Assembly: GCA_003667245.1 (NCBI GenBank)
Contig: RCNN01000029.1
Span: 1-64,000, forward strand
Source: Heterostelium multicystogenum
Lineage: Eukaryota > Evosea > Eumycetozoa > Acytosteliales > Acytosteliaceae
Length of the DNA stretch: 64,000 nucleotides
Reading direction: 5' to 3'
The translations under genes were made by a program, and so were the position numbers. Shown here one piece after another: positions 47,631-60,355 of this stretch. The notes below the pieces were generated by a model. It saw only the letters and a list, made by a program, of their open reading frames with translations, was not told the DNA's origin and did not search any database. Position 1 is the stretch's first letter. Every line of letters starts with the position of its first letter.

Positions 47631-50600
47631 ATGAATGGAAATACAGATGATGGATTCGGTGATTTTCAGTTTTCAGATAAACCACCACCTCTGGTGATTG
47701 AGCACCAACTTCCAATAAAGACATTCAATGCATTGACTGATGACTTTGAGTCGACTCCGCCTCTACAGTCAACCAATCACCAGATCAATCATCAAATTAT
47801 CTTTGATGATTTCTCATCACTTTCTAGCACCACCAACAACAGCAATAGTAATAATACATCATCTGTATCGACATTGATAGATGATTTTGGTGATTTTACA
47901 TTCAGTTCTTCACCGCAGCCACAGAACACTGTCATTAGCAACAACATCAATGACAGCAACAATTTAAATAGTACTACAACATCCACAGCAACTACAGCAA
48001 CAGCAGCAACAATGGATGATTTTGGTGATTTTGATCAATATTCTACAACATCTTCAAATATAAATGTATCTTTACAATCGAATCAAAGTGGCGGTGGACT
48101 CCAACATCATACCAGCCTGATGAGTCAGATGAACGATGATATTGACCAGTTCTCTTCTTTTACTACACCATCCATCAATAGCTTAGACACCTACAGCAAT
48201 AGTGTCGCTAAGGGACAACACGACAATACACTCTCTTTTGAGCAGCTCTCTCCTGCTTCAAGTGTCAACAGCAGCATGCTGATGTTCAACAACAAGCATA
48301 ATCTCAATGCTAACAATGATCACACTTTTGATTCATTCACATCCACTTCCACTGAGAGCACCATCCCTCCATCATCGCAAAACGACGACAACGACTTTGG
48401 TGATATTACCACAACAACATACCCGGCACCAGCATCAGAAACAGCAGCGATGAAAATGGAGGAAGTGGCGACATATCTTCATCACCAGTGGAAAATCAAC
48501 AGCAAGAGGAGGACAATACTTTTGATGACTTTACAAACTTTACAGCACATCCAACATCATCATCCACACCACCTCCACTTGTAACAGAAACATCGCAAAC
48601 TGATAGTAACCATTTTGATTTCGAGTCTTTGGCCCCAACAACACAATCAATAACTAATCAACAACTAGATCAATTCGATGATTTCGTTTCAACACCTAGC
48701 ACAACTGTGCAACAGCAGCAATCAAACACAGCAAATGATTTTGATCAATTCAATGACTTTGTTTCAACACCTTCATTTTCTGCACAGCCAGAGAAAGCAA
48801 CTGACTTTGATCAGTTCGACGATTTTGTATCAAGCCCCAGCTTAGATGTACAACAACAACCAAAGAAATCAAACGTAACAAACTATTTCGATCAATTCGA
48901 CGATTTGTATCAAGTCCCAGCTTAGCTGCACAACCAGAGAAATCTAATAATTTTTGATCAATTTGATGATTTTGTAACTAGCTCTACACAAGTAGTCACT
49001 GCCACTATACTTTCCTCCACCAACGAACTAGATAGTTTCGAAACAAGCTCCAGCCAAAAAGTACCAACAGAGAAATCAAATGAGGACCAGTTTGATGAAT
49101 TCATAACTAGCCCTGCTCCTCCATCTCTAACGGAAGCTCCACTTCAAACCTTACAAAATGATTCAACCACAAGCAACAATGACTATGTTTCAAGCAGTAT
49201 TATCGAAGAAACATCCACTGCCAAGCTTGAGATCAATGATGGTTTCATCCTTTGCACCTACAACTAACATTGAAGTGGAGAAATCAATAACAACATCAGA
49301 GCAGCAATCACCACAACAATGTAATTTAGATAGTGATCAGGTTGAGCATCAACAAGCACAAATCGAAGATAAACAAAAAAGTAGAATCACAAGACTTTTT
49401 AGATTCAGATATTCCTGGAAGCAATGAAAAGCAATCTAGTAATATAAATATAGAGGATCATCAGCATGAGCAATCGAGCAATATAAACGAAGACAATTTC
49501 GATGATTTCGACTTTGATGAGCCACAAGAGCTATCACTTTCTGATATCCAACAGATTACACAATCCATTTCCCCACCTGTTCCCGTACAAGTTGTGTCAG
49601 ATGTTACACAACCAGAGGAAGATGTAAAAGTTGAAAAAGCTTTAAATGTGGAGGAAGTTAGCGTTCAGGAGGAATTGCATCAAATTGACGATGATATAGT
49701 AGAGTTCAATGAACCACCATCAATAGTAACAAATGAAAAACAATATAGATCAATTCAGTACTTTCGACACTCATAATAATGATGCTACACTGGATCTTTT
49801 AGATGAAACTATTACATCACCAAAAGTCGGCAGCAACATTGATACTTTTGATGGCTTCGACCAGAGCACTACCATGATCGGCACACCTGGAAAAATCAGC
49901 ATCGGCACCTTTAAATCTTGATTCCCACCTTGGTCCTAATGCTATCGCTCCACCTATAAATATTGCACCACTTACTCCACCAATGACTAGATTAGTACAA
50001 CAGACTCCTGCAATAAGTGTTGGTCTCAGAAAGTTTTGAATCGATAGACAACGACAAAAATAAGGCAGATGAATTTTGATGACTTTGGTGATTTTGGTGA
50101 TTTCAAAGGAGAAGATAAAAGCAGCAACTTTGACAGCTTCAATACCACAAGCAATTCAAAGTCTGGCAATGACAAAGCTGATGATTTTGGTGACTTTGGA
50201 GATTTTAATGAAACGTCAAACAACGACAATGATGAATTTGGAGATTTTGGAGATTTCGAGAATCAAACTGCATCAGCAACATTTGAACCACCAAAAGTAC
50301 AACAACCACCTCCATTATATACTTCAAGGGTATGTAGTATTAAACTTTCCTGCAATATATCGGCATACTTATTTTGTTATTTATTCAGGACTCAATACCC
50401 TCTACAAAAACAACATTCGACCAAGTTAAAAGAGAATATGTTAAAATTACTACAACAAAAATATATTTGAACAAATATCAACAGCTTCACCACCACCACA
50501 AACCACTCCAGAAACAGAGACTTCGATATCACCAAAACAACCAACAAGGATAACATTAGAAGATGTTTTGAAAGAATCATCTATTGACAACAGACTTTAT

Positions 50601-51226
50601 CAAAAGCCAGAGCAATCTGGATTTGTAGCACCGCCAGCCCCACTGATTTTAAAGAAAACAAAGATTGAGCAATGTTTTATCAAGTCACTACGGCTTACCC
50701 AAGAGGCAGTCGACATCGTAAGTTCAATCTCAATTTAATATCCTTCATTAGGCTAACCATCCACCCATTCAAACAGATCAACAAAGTAGAGAGTGAGAAT
50801 ATAATTCAACCACTACAACCAATTTCATCATCCAATATTTCTATTTTACCAAGTACAACTGTATGTACAAATTAATATGCTATGAATTTGCTACATAGAA
50901 TTAACCTTTCTATATTATTAAAATATAACTAGTTAAAGACAAATACTCCTCCTGTTGTTACCACATCATTTGACTTTATCGATAATCTAAACTCACAACC
51001 AAATTCAGAAAAGAAAATTAATTTGGGTATTACGGAACCATCGACTCTTCTTGGAGTGGACTCACCAAAGAGTATCTTGGGATTCGGGACCAATGGTAAC
51101 AATCCATTTAACGAAGTCATGGCAAAGATTCCTGACTTGACTTTTATGATATCGACCACCTTAAAGATACCGACTAAGGCAAAAAATACCAAGCTTCCAA
51201 CAGTTCCATTGAAATTTAAAGACTAA
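47631..51226 (+). CDS. Aftiphilin/synergin-like DFGDF-repeat protein (frameshifted)
   Basis: Acidic, disordered protein of over 1000 residues built on repeated acidic Phe motifs: DGFGDFQFSD, IDDFGDFTFSS, MDDFGDFDQY, many FDQFDDFVS units, and a cluster DDFGDFGDFKGED. Such motifs bind the AP-1/GGA ear in aftiphilin and gamma-synergin. The C-terminus, after introns near 50331-50388, 50719-50760 and 50875-50935, has KIEQCFIKSLRLTQEAVDI and MAKIPDLTFMISTTLKIP; the PDLSFM-like motif is typical of the aftiphilin/synergin tail. Reading frame switches many times (about 48480, 48910-48950, 49430, 49740, 49920, 50040-50070, 50460). Role inferred: clathrin/AP-1 traffic at the trans-Golgi. Confidence 0.6.
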
Positions 51227-51629
51227 ATTCCTAGGAATGTCATAGAATTAATCATTTAACTTATACAATCATTTAGCCTACCACATTATAAATCCTCCCA
51301 CCTCAAATATCTAATAAATTCCAATTATTTAACTATTTGTATTTTTGATGTCACAATCTTTGATATTAAGGTTGGTTAATCATAAAGATCAAAAGATAGT
51401 TTTTGCTAAAAATCAGGAATCCCAATTTTTATAGTTGAAAAAAAAAAGATAAAACATAACCCCTAAACCTTGATTTCTCAAAAAGGCAGGTGTTGTACCT
51501 TGATGTTAAATCACTCTAAATATTTCTATTTAAAATGACCTTTAAAGCAACAACTAAAGTATCATCATAATAAATTAATAAAATATACCAAACATATATA
51601 TAATCTAACAAGAGATAAATAAAAATAAA
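51227..51629. other. Intergenic
   Basis: AT-rich spacer, nothing recognised. Confidence 0.55.
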
Positions 51630-52428
51630 ATGTCCAAAGACAAAAGATTGTTCTACAGTTGTCTAATTATCAATGGCTTACTATTTTATTAGTGTGATTG
51701 GTTCTTTGGCCGGTGTTTGGTACGAAGTCAAAACTGATACTGGTTACGGTGTTTTCGTAAAGAGCCAATATAACTTGTACAAAAATAGGGTATGTATTAA
51801 AAATATTAATTCAATATACCACTTTATCTAATAATTGTCCTGAATCTGTTCTAAAATCAAAAAGGTTGTAGGTGGTTCTGCATCAAGTACAATCTATGTT
51901 CAAAATATGAACCTTGATATATGTAAATTCTACGTTGGCATTGGTGTACTCCAATATCTTTCTGCTTTTTTCTTTGTAATTAGTTTCATTGCTCTCCTTG
52001 TTTCCCACCATAAATTCCATAAAAATTCTCTTAATGCCAACAGAGTCTTTGCTATCATTATGACCTTGTTCCAAATTGTTGCCACTTTCGCATTGCTTGG
52101 TGCCAATAGTATGTTCAGAAGAAACGGAAATTGTGATTATTACAACTATGGTTTCTGTGATAGTTTCATTGGAAAGGAAGAAATCCTCGGAATGGAGACA
52201 ACATGGGGACCAGGTGCTGGATGGGCATTCTCTGTTGTAAGTTTGGCTCTCTGTGTTGTTAATGTTGCCACCATCTACAGAAGATACAAAGCACACCACC
52301 ACCACTGCCACACTGAAATTTATGCTCCACTTGGACATTCACAACCACAACAACCATACCAACCACAATACCAACAACCACAATATCAACAACCACAATA
52401 TGTTGCCCAACAGCCACCAAAGTATTGA
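51630..52428 (+). CDS. Four-TM membrane protein, dictyostelid family, copy 1
   Basis: Exons 51630-51789 and 51865-52428. TM1 lies in LIINGLLFY plus ISVIGSLAGVWYEV, with a one-base frame change between them near 51680. The first loop ends SQYNLYKNR just before the intron. TM2 is GIGVLQYLSAFFFVISFIAL, TM3 VFAIIMTLFQIVATFALLG, then a second loop with CDYYNYGFCDSF and WGPGAGW, TM4 AFSVVSLALCVVNVATIY. The tail is His-rich and then repeats of QPQYQQ. Layout resembles claudin/PMP22-like tetraspans, but the GLW-C-C signature is not obvious. Paralogous to the genes at 52988 and 63811, with the intron at the same place. Confidence 0.75.
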
Positions 52429-52987
52429 TCCATACTTTTTGAAATATTATTAAAAATAATATTTTAATAAATAGTATTTTTAGTTTACCAAGTTTATCTA
52501 ACTGTTATTATTTGTATAAATTAAAATATAGTTTAAATAAATAATAAGAATTTATTTTTTATTTGTCAGCCTATCAATTTGAAAAATAACAATCAAGAAT
52601 TCTTTATTAACTAAGTATTGGTTGATTGGGAGAGTATACCTATTGATCATGATTAAATTTTCAAGAGTTTAATTTAAATTTCACAAAAATGATAAAATCA
52701 TAATATTATCCTTTTGATCTTTGGAGATAAAACAAAATCAAAACTTTGTTGATTTATTGTTGTTTACAATAAAAATTGATTCTATAATTGTTATTCAAAG
52801 GAAGATATTAAACCAATATACATCTACTATGATAATTATTTAAAGATCTATTCTATCCTGGGACCTTTCTCTATTTGACACCTGGGTTTATTTATCTCTA
52901 TATGACATGAATCTGTATTTTAAATAAGTATAAATACATTCATTTTCCTCTAAAATGGAATCTTTCATTATTTAATTATTATTCAAA

Positions 52988-53657
52988 ATGCAAACTGATA
53001 AACTATTCTATATTATATTATCTATCAATCTTTTGGTTTTCGGAGGTCTCATTGGATCGATATCATATGATTGGTAGTATTGAGACTTACATTGAAAAAA
53101 CATTCTATGAATCTCAATATAATTTATATAGAAATCGAGTAGGTATTTTAGATATTTCATCATTAGAATAAGCATTAATCCTAATCAAAACTATAGGTTC
53201 ATTCAGAACCTAAAAACTACTCAATATTCTGTGGTATATCTCAATATAACTCAACAGAAAATAGCACAATTCTTATTGGCATTGGTTTTCTACAATATTT
53301 TACAATAGTGTGCTTTTTTGTTCAGTTCACTACATTAATAGTGTCTAATTTGAAAACTTATTTCCAAAGTATATGAAGGCAATTTGGTATTTTCAACCCT
53401 AACAATTCTCTCCCAACTTCTTACTTCAATTACTTTCATTATTATTCCAGAATATTTTTATAAATCTAATTTATGCACCGAGAAAAACTTATTTCTGTAA
53501 AACTTTCAAAGGATCTTATTCCTTAGGTAATACATACCAAAAATGGGGACCTCAAATTGGATGGTCCTTTTCATTGGTTGCATTAGCAATTTCATTCATT
53601 AATCTTATCCTAGTAAGAATTAGATGGAAAAGATTCCGTTCCAATGATCCATTATAA
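52988..53657 (+). CDS. Four-TM membrane protein, copy 2 (several frame breaks)
   Basis: Same family as the preceding gene: TM1 in LSINLLVFGGLIGSISYDW, loop with FYESQYNLYRNR followed by an intron at about 53140-53196, then FCGISQYNSTENSTILIGIG, FLQYFTIVCFFVQFTTLIV, FSTLTILSQLLTSITFI and YQKWGPQIGWSFSLVALAIS. No Gln-rich tail; it ends RFRSNDPL. Frame breaks near 53073, 53375, 53385 and 53500 make at least four, more than in copy 1, so decay to a pseudogene is possible as well as sequence error. Confidence 0.65.
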
Positions 53658-53975
53658 AATCTTAAAATCAATCAACTATAACTCTTAAATAAATCTATAT
53701 TCTTTTCTATACATTTTTAATTAAATATATATGATATAGATAATAATAATAATAATAATAATAACATAAAAACTTTATAAACCTTTTATTTTAAATAAAT
53801 TACAATTAGAATTCTATTAGGTTAAAATTGGGAGGGAAGATTTTTAGAATTTGAAGTTATCATTTTTTGTTTATGTTCAAATTGATAGAGTAGTATTGAA
53901 TTGAAATTAAGTTTTAAATAAAATGATATTTATACTTAGTTTTAATGTTTATTGCTGTTGTCCTTATTTGATTTT
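53658..53975. other. Intergenic between converging genes
   Basis: AT-rich, with an ATA repeat near 53738-53763. Nothing else seen. Confidence 0.55.
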
Positions 53976-54698
53976 TTAGAGGATTGTTTTGGTTTTATAA
54001 GGATGAAATTTTATTTCCTTGCCTATTGGTTCTTTTGGATCAAGTCCACTTTCAAGGGTATTTATTTTCTGGCTCCATGGGAGGACTTTTGACTGGTTGT
54101 TCTTTCTTATGGTAGAATTTCTTATAACAACTCTGATAACATTTAAATCAGGGGTTGGAATGAATACAGAACCTTCTTTTACCTTACAAGTTGGTTTTGG
54201 TAAATCTTGAGAAATCTCTTTGATATTAGGGTTTTCTAATTCAATTGGATATTTGATTTCAATCATTCTTTTCGGTTTATCGATATCTGTTCTTGTTATT
54301 TTGAAATATAAAAGACCTATTTTCCCAGAAAACGGTGGAATATGTTTATACAACCTGTACTGACTAGTTATTCCCGTTGGACAGTATGAAGTTGAGGCAC
54401 CTGATTCACCATATTGTCGTTTCCATCGTTTAAGATCAGGTTTTGATTCTTGATAGTTTAGTATAATCACTACTGTAGAATCATTCTCTATACACAGAAT
54501 AGAATTGTTAGAAAAAGTTGTAAAATTATAGTAACCATACTTGCCTACAACTTTGAAAGACTCTTCTTCATTATTATAAACTCTAATCGATTGATAATTG
54601 CCGTCACCTGTATCCAATTCAATATCACTGTGTATCCCACCTTGTGTGAGTTGATCAAAGATATAAGTTACCTGTTTTCGAAATAATGTATCACTCAT
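53976..54698 (-). CDS. Hypothetical protein, unknown family, copy 1
   Basis: Intact ORF of 240 residues with no introns. It begins MSDTLFRKQVTYIFDQLTQG and has mixed polar and aromatic composition with no signal peptide or membrane segment. Notable blocks are RVYNNEEESFKVV, VVIILNYQESKPDLKRWKRQ, PFSGKIGLLYFKITR and LNVIRVVIRN. A second copy with the same blocks in the same order lies at 57397-58040. The alternation of hydrophobic strands suggests a beta-rich fold. I do not recognise it. Confidence 0.7.
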   Translation of the reverse strand: MSDTLFRKQVTYIFDQLTQGGIHSDIELDTGDGNYQSIRVYNNEEESFKVVGKYGYYNFTTFSNNSILCIENDSTVVIILNYQESKPDLKRWKRQYGESGASTSYCPTGITSQYRLYKHIPPFSGKIGLLYFKITRTDIDKPKRMIEIKYPIELENPNIKEISQDLPKPTCKVKEGSVFIPTPDLNVIRVVIRNSTIRKNNQSKVLPWSQKINTLESGLDPKEPIGKEIKFHPYKTKTIL

Positions 54699-57193
54699 GT
54701 CCTAGACTTATTCATTTAGCTCTAGAAGCTTTTCTAATAAGAATTTTTTGAGTTAAAAAAGAGGTACTAAGTAATATCTGTTTTGATTTAGAACGAAATA
54801 ACTTTGAGAGTCCAGTGAGTTCAAGAGGTTAGAAGTTAGTTTAGAGCGATGATTCTACCTTCAAGTTTTCTTATTTTAGAGATCCATGAAGAATTTTTGT
54901 GTTGAAGTTTTGGAGTAAACAAGCTTCCTAAATAGGAAACAAAAAGGACTTCGAGTAAAGATTACAAATTTAAAAAACAACCTTACTTTGTTCACATGTG
55001 TTGCTGATTTTGGGGCTAATGGATGAATGATTGGTTAATGGAATGTTTGTAAAATATCTAAATTTAAATTGATAATTATTTGAGATTTGTCTAAAAACAA
55101 TCTAAAAGACCTGAAGTTAGCTCAGCTCTACATTAAGAGAAATGTAAAAGTTTTCATTCATACATGTAAGAGTGATCTAAAAATACGATAATAAAGTAAT
55201 TGGATAACAACAGTAGATCTATATTTAACCAATGAGAACTTGATCACTCAACTTACAAAAAGGAAAAGAAGAGTTTAACTTTTTTTTACTAAACCTAGAA
55301 ATTAATAAACTCTACATTAATAAACAATAATAAAGTTTGTTTAGTATGTTTGGCTATGAAGAATGGTTGAACAGAGTTTATACTATTGGGTGTTGATGAT
55401 TTGGTATTGACTAAAATTTTGAATCAAAACAAAATCAAACAAGTTTCCGAATATTGTTTTTTCATCAAATTTTTATTGAATGTTGTTTGTTTATTTTTTT
55501 TCTTATTTAATAATAAATAGAATGTAAATGGATCTTGTCTTTTACAATTACGTTTATAAAGTATATAAAAGATATATATACTATTTAAATAAATCCAAAT
55601 AAAGGATGTTAATAACTTTATATAAATTTTTAATAAAGAGATTAAAAGAAGACAATGTCACTTGTGATTTTGGTGACTCAACTCTCTGAAACTCTGAGTA
55701 ATAGGATCCAAATAATATATTTTATCTTTGTAACTCTATAATTATTGATAAATATTATTATCTTTGAAATTTTTTATTTATTCTTAAATTTGAATATACT
55801 CTTCATGATATTGACTTTGTTACTTATAATGATCTTGTGAACTACTTTCAAAATAATAGAAGAGGAAAGAACATTTCTTTACCTACTTACTCTCTTCGTT
55901 AAAACCAATCCTCAAAGGGTATTTATTAATCTATAAAGTATAGGTCAATGATATATTATTGATATATTTTTGATATGTTATTAATAATACATAAACTTGT
56001 GAGATACTTATTATTTACTTGAGTGACATAATAGTAAACATATTGGTAAATATATATATTATGAATAGTCTAATTTAATAACTATTTAAATACCTTTTTC
56101 TCTAAGATCCATTAAGCATCATTCAAATAAGGATAAATCAGTTGTCCCTAATCAACAGCTTAGTTTCTTTATGCCTTCAACATTTTGATAGTCTTGGTTG
56201 GGATATACAACTGGAATTAATTAACCTATTTGTTATAAAAATAAACCACTTAAATAATATATTAGAATTAGTAGTTGTTCTATAATGAATTGAGTTGATT
56301 TAACTTTGAAAGTTATATCTTTCAACCAAAGAAAGATTAATAAGAATAAACCTTCTAAATACTCCTTTAAACGAATAACATTTCCTCATTTATCTATATT
56401 GAAAGATTATAATAAGGAACAATATTATAAATAATAAAGTTTAATATCAAATAAATTACAAAAGAATGATATATCTTGGGTTTATTTATTGCTCAAGAAA
56501 ATGGCTATCTACAAGGTCTTGGAAACTATTCCAAGTTGTTGAACTATAATTTTATTATTAAAATATAATTAAATAATAGAATAGTAATATAAATAAAACT
56601 CTAACTATATAACTATAGAGATAGATAGATTATCTTTTGGGTAATAGCCAACTTTGAATATCCAACTTTACTCCAGGTAAAATAAAAAATTACTAATTTT
56701 TTTTAAATTTTTTTATTTTTTTCGAAGTTGTTGTATTTTGTTTGTTTTGTAACAGTTTGATGGATAACAAACCTTCAAGGTTTTGGTAAAATCTACTAGC
56801 AATAAAATAATAAATAATAATCTATTATTTATATATTTATATTAATGTATATTTATTATGTAGTGAATAATAAATATTTATTTTTTCTTATTTTGAACTT
56901 GATCAAATTGAAGAGAACAACAATAATAAATGAAAAGTAATAAAGAATAATTAGATAAATGGAGAATTGATTATTTCTATATCATTGATTTAATTTTATT
57001 TATATTAATTATCTATAATATTATATTTTATTATAACTCCTTTAAATGATATTATAGATAAATTATTAAGATGACTCAATTCTTTTGAAGTTGAGACACA
57101 TTCTTATATTTTAAATACTAATATAATAATAGCAATCAAATAGAAATTGAAAATATAATATAGACATGATTTTAATTGGAATTGATAAGTTTG
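54699..57193. other. Gene-poor AT-rich gap, 2.5 kb
   Basis: No ORF over about 60 codons and no recognisable homology on either strand. Composition is extremely AT-rich with many short TTAAATA-type words. I see no terminal repeats, integrase or reverse transcriptase motif. Confidence 0.6.
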
Positions 57194-57400
57194 TTAAATT
57201 GGATTAGAAATACATGAATTAAAGATACTTGATACCCCTGGCAAAGTTATTCCAGTTCTTAATGATTGAATAAAATGACGATTCTCTGGAGTGTATGGCT
57301 TTTTATATTGAGTAAAAGGTCTACCTGGATTGAGAACTTTTGAAGGTTCAACAAAAACAATTGGAAGTAGAATAAGTAGGAATTTCATTGTTGTGGTCAT
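57194..57400 (-). CDS. Possible small secreted peptide overlapping the end of the next copy-2 gene
   Basis: 68 codons beginning MTTTMKFLLILLPIVFVEP, a plausible signal peptide, followed by a Pro/Tyr/Arg-rich part (VLNPGRPFTQYKKPY). Its ATG overlaps the TGA of the unknown family copy 2 (ATGA at 57397-57400). It could be a separate small gene, or the true C-terminus of copy 2 reached by a frame error. No homology recognised. Confidence 0.3.
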   Translation of the reverse strand: MTTTMKFLLILLPIVFVEPSKVLNPGRPFTQYKKPYTPENRHFIQSLRTGITLPGVSSIFNSCISNPI

Positions 57401-58040
57401 TGGTTTTGTTTTTTGGTAGCTTTCATTCCATCATTAGAGACCATTTTAATTGGATTCTTTTCATAGTAGTTTCTCATGACCACTCTTATTTTATTTAGAT
57501 CACCTGTCTCTATGATTCCTGGTATTTCGGTAACTTGACAATCTATTTCTGGAGATGACCTTTGTCTGCCTAATTCTTTTGTTTGGCTGGAAACTCGATT
57601 TCATTTTGAAAGAATCCTTGGTCTCCTTTGTATCGTATTGCTTTGTTGTAATATATGAGAGTGAAAGATTTCCAGAAAAAGGAGAAGGCTCTCTATTGAG
57701 ATGGAATTCTTTTTTAAATCCGGTTCTTTTGGTAAATTGTTTGATGGCAAACTCTAGTCCATTGTTTTGGTTTATCTCTCTCTTCCTGAGATGAGTAGAA
57801 TAAAATGATGACTATACATTTATCATGATCTATAGATAGAAAAGTTAATATTAAATATTAAAAGATTCTTTGAGCTAGATACATACAGAAATTGTTGATA
57901 GCATCTTCTTCATTTGTGTAGACTTTTACGGTATCATTTTTGCCATCTTCAAATCGGAATTGATACTGGGAGTAAATTTTACCAGACAAGATGGCTTCAA
58001 ATATATAATTAGCTTTATATCTTAAATATTTATCTTCCAT
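57397..58040 (-). CDS. Hypothetical protein, unknown family, copy 2
   Basis: Begins MEDKYLRYKANYIFEAIL, with KVYTNEEDAINNF matching RVYNNEEESFKVV of copy 1. An intron at about 57834-57885 follows. Then IVIILFYSSQEERDKPKQW, FSGNLSLSYITTKQYDTKE, and ETGDLNKIRVVMRN pair with the matching blocks of copy 1. Frame changes near 57720 and 57570. Copy 1 has no intron at the equivalent site, which is unusual for close paralogues and hints at either intron gain or retrocopying of copy 1. Confidence 0.55.
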
Positions 58041-60355
58041 TTTAATAAAACCGAGTTTCCAATATATAGATTTCATATGGTCATTCTAGTTGATTAAATA
58101 TCAATTCTTCAAAATTGAAAGATGAACTTGTTTATCTAGTTTAAGAGCTAATAATGGGTGAGATATTGTCACCCGTATAGTTAAACAATGTAAAAAGATA
58201 CTAGTTTTTGATTGAAATTGATTAGATAAATATTGTGTGAAGAGGTGACGATGTACAATATTTTGAACACTCACTTTTTCAAATGACAAAACACATAGTA
58301 TTTGTTGGTGCTAGCATCTGGTATGAAAGGGTTAACAATAAACACTTTGATTTGATACTCTTTTAGATCTTTACTTAGTATATTAAGTTACCTATTATAT
58401 CGATGGTTTTATCCTCAAAGTTGTATCTTGTACAGCAACTCAACTGAATAGGGTGAATCTAACAGCAAACTACAATTTTTCACTTAAATATTTAGTTTCA
58501 TTATTTAATAGATCTAGATAGAATTTGAACACTTACTATTATCCGAATATAAATGTTAATGAATAATATTACTATATTACTATGTTAATACTATTTTGAA
58601 AGAATATTATTATTATTTTGGTTGATATCCTTGGTGTTTTTTCTATTTTTAAATATTTTTAATATTTTGTTTTTTTATGATTTAAGCCTCAACCTCAGAT
58701 AATACCCATCAATAACCATATCTTTTAGTTGATTGAATCAAATCCCTTTCTCCAAAAGTATATAAGGAATCTACATAATATCGGTAACCGATCAATTGTC
58801 TTCAAATACCAAAATTAGAAAGTAACTTAAATTCTTACTTTCACTTGACATTATTTACAATATATATATAAATATTATATATTTCAAATAGATTTATCTA
58901 AATCTCATTTTTTATTCTACAACTCACTCAATTTCATAGTAAATTTATTGATCATACAAAATTGACAATAAAACCGCCTTCTCTTTTAGAAACTTTTAAA
59001 GCAATTACAAACAATAAAAATCCATCACACTCATTTTTTCTTCAAGCTATAAATAACAACTTCTGTTGATTGCAAACATTAAAAAACATTATCTCTGATT
59101 GATTACTGGAATATTTACATGAATTTCCAACAAGTCTACTTTTATGGAAAGTCAATTCTCCACACAATCAAAAAAAAAATAAAAAATGAAATATACATCA
59201 CTATTCACTCTTCATTTGTGGGGTAGGAAGGTTTTTGATGGGCACCAAATATTGATTAAAAATATACATATCATTTATAAAAACTTGTTGTTTTCAAATT
59301 AGGTGTGAGAAAAATGATGTTCACAGATGATTGAATAAAAATACAACATGTCTCTATTGAAAAATGATCCCCATCAATAGGGTGTTCGATTTATTTTCAA
59401 AACTATGGTAAGTTTATAATCTCCCCAACAACATCATTTGAACACTATTGTTTGTGATCTAGAATTTGAATCATAAATCTATACTAGTTGTTGTAACTGT
59501 CAATTTGAACTCAAATTTTTAGTACCTCGGTTAATTTTCTCAACACACAAACAAAAAATAAATGGTTTGAGCAATACATTTGATATTTTAATGATTATTT
59601 ACTATATTGTTTATAAACTCTTTGAGGATAGTTGTTTCAATAGAGAATGTTTGTATGAATTGGAAAGAAAGTTAAAAGACAGAGACTAGATGCCTTGATT
59701 GAACTCTATGTTTCCATTTATATAAACCACCCTTGAATCAGCTGAATCCAAATTCAAATTGGCATACTATTATAACCCTGGAGCAGATGTTGATGTCCTA
59801 AGTAGAAATGGCACTGGTTTGGGTTTGTTTTTTTTTTGAGAATCCACTCATAAAAAATGAAAGTATGATGTATCTCTCATTTAAAAGTGAGTTGGCAAGT
59901 GTCGTTTCGATGTTGTTCTTAGTTGTCACCACTGATGCGAGGATCACATGGTAATTGATTATGATTATTTCCTGCTTTTACTACTTTTACTTATTGACTC
60001 GTGTTGCTGTGAATTGATTATGAACGTTGATGACTACGACCACTCTCGTTGCTGCACTGCAGGTAGTTGTTGTATAGAATTTGGTCGCTGAGATTCAAGT
60101 CAATTGAGAAGTTTATACCAAATGATGAGATTGTTGTATAGTTTTGTGGTTGATTTGGATTGTTGACCCCTACACCTCCATTAATGAACTTGTCTAAACT
60201 ACCACTGGAAGAGTGCAAAATGTTCTTCGAATCTTCAGTCTTTGTGCACTTGTATTTGTGCCGATGATGCCCACGATCATGCTTTTGTTTGTTGTTGTTC
60301 GTGTTTTTTTAGCAGCCACTCATAAAATGATCACCCTTATACTCCAGATCGTGTG
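58041..60355. other. Gene-poor AT-rich gap, 2.3 kb
   Basis: A minus-strand frame at 58101-58289 and another at 60018-60300 (with FINGGVGVNNP, faintly patatin-like) have no convincing start or homology. Nothing else supported. Confidence 0.5.

Noticed and set aside
54699..57193. Mobile element in the gene-poor gap
   Set aside because: No integrase, transposase or reverse transcriptase motif, no terminal repeats and no target-site duplication could be found by reading.
60018..60300. Patatin-like fragment on minus (FINGGVGVNNP)
   Set aside because: The Asp of the DGG motif is Asn, no GXSXG segment is seen nearby and there is no start codon at the head of the open frame. Too weak to call.
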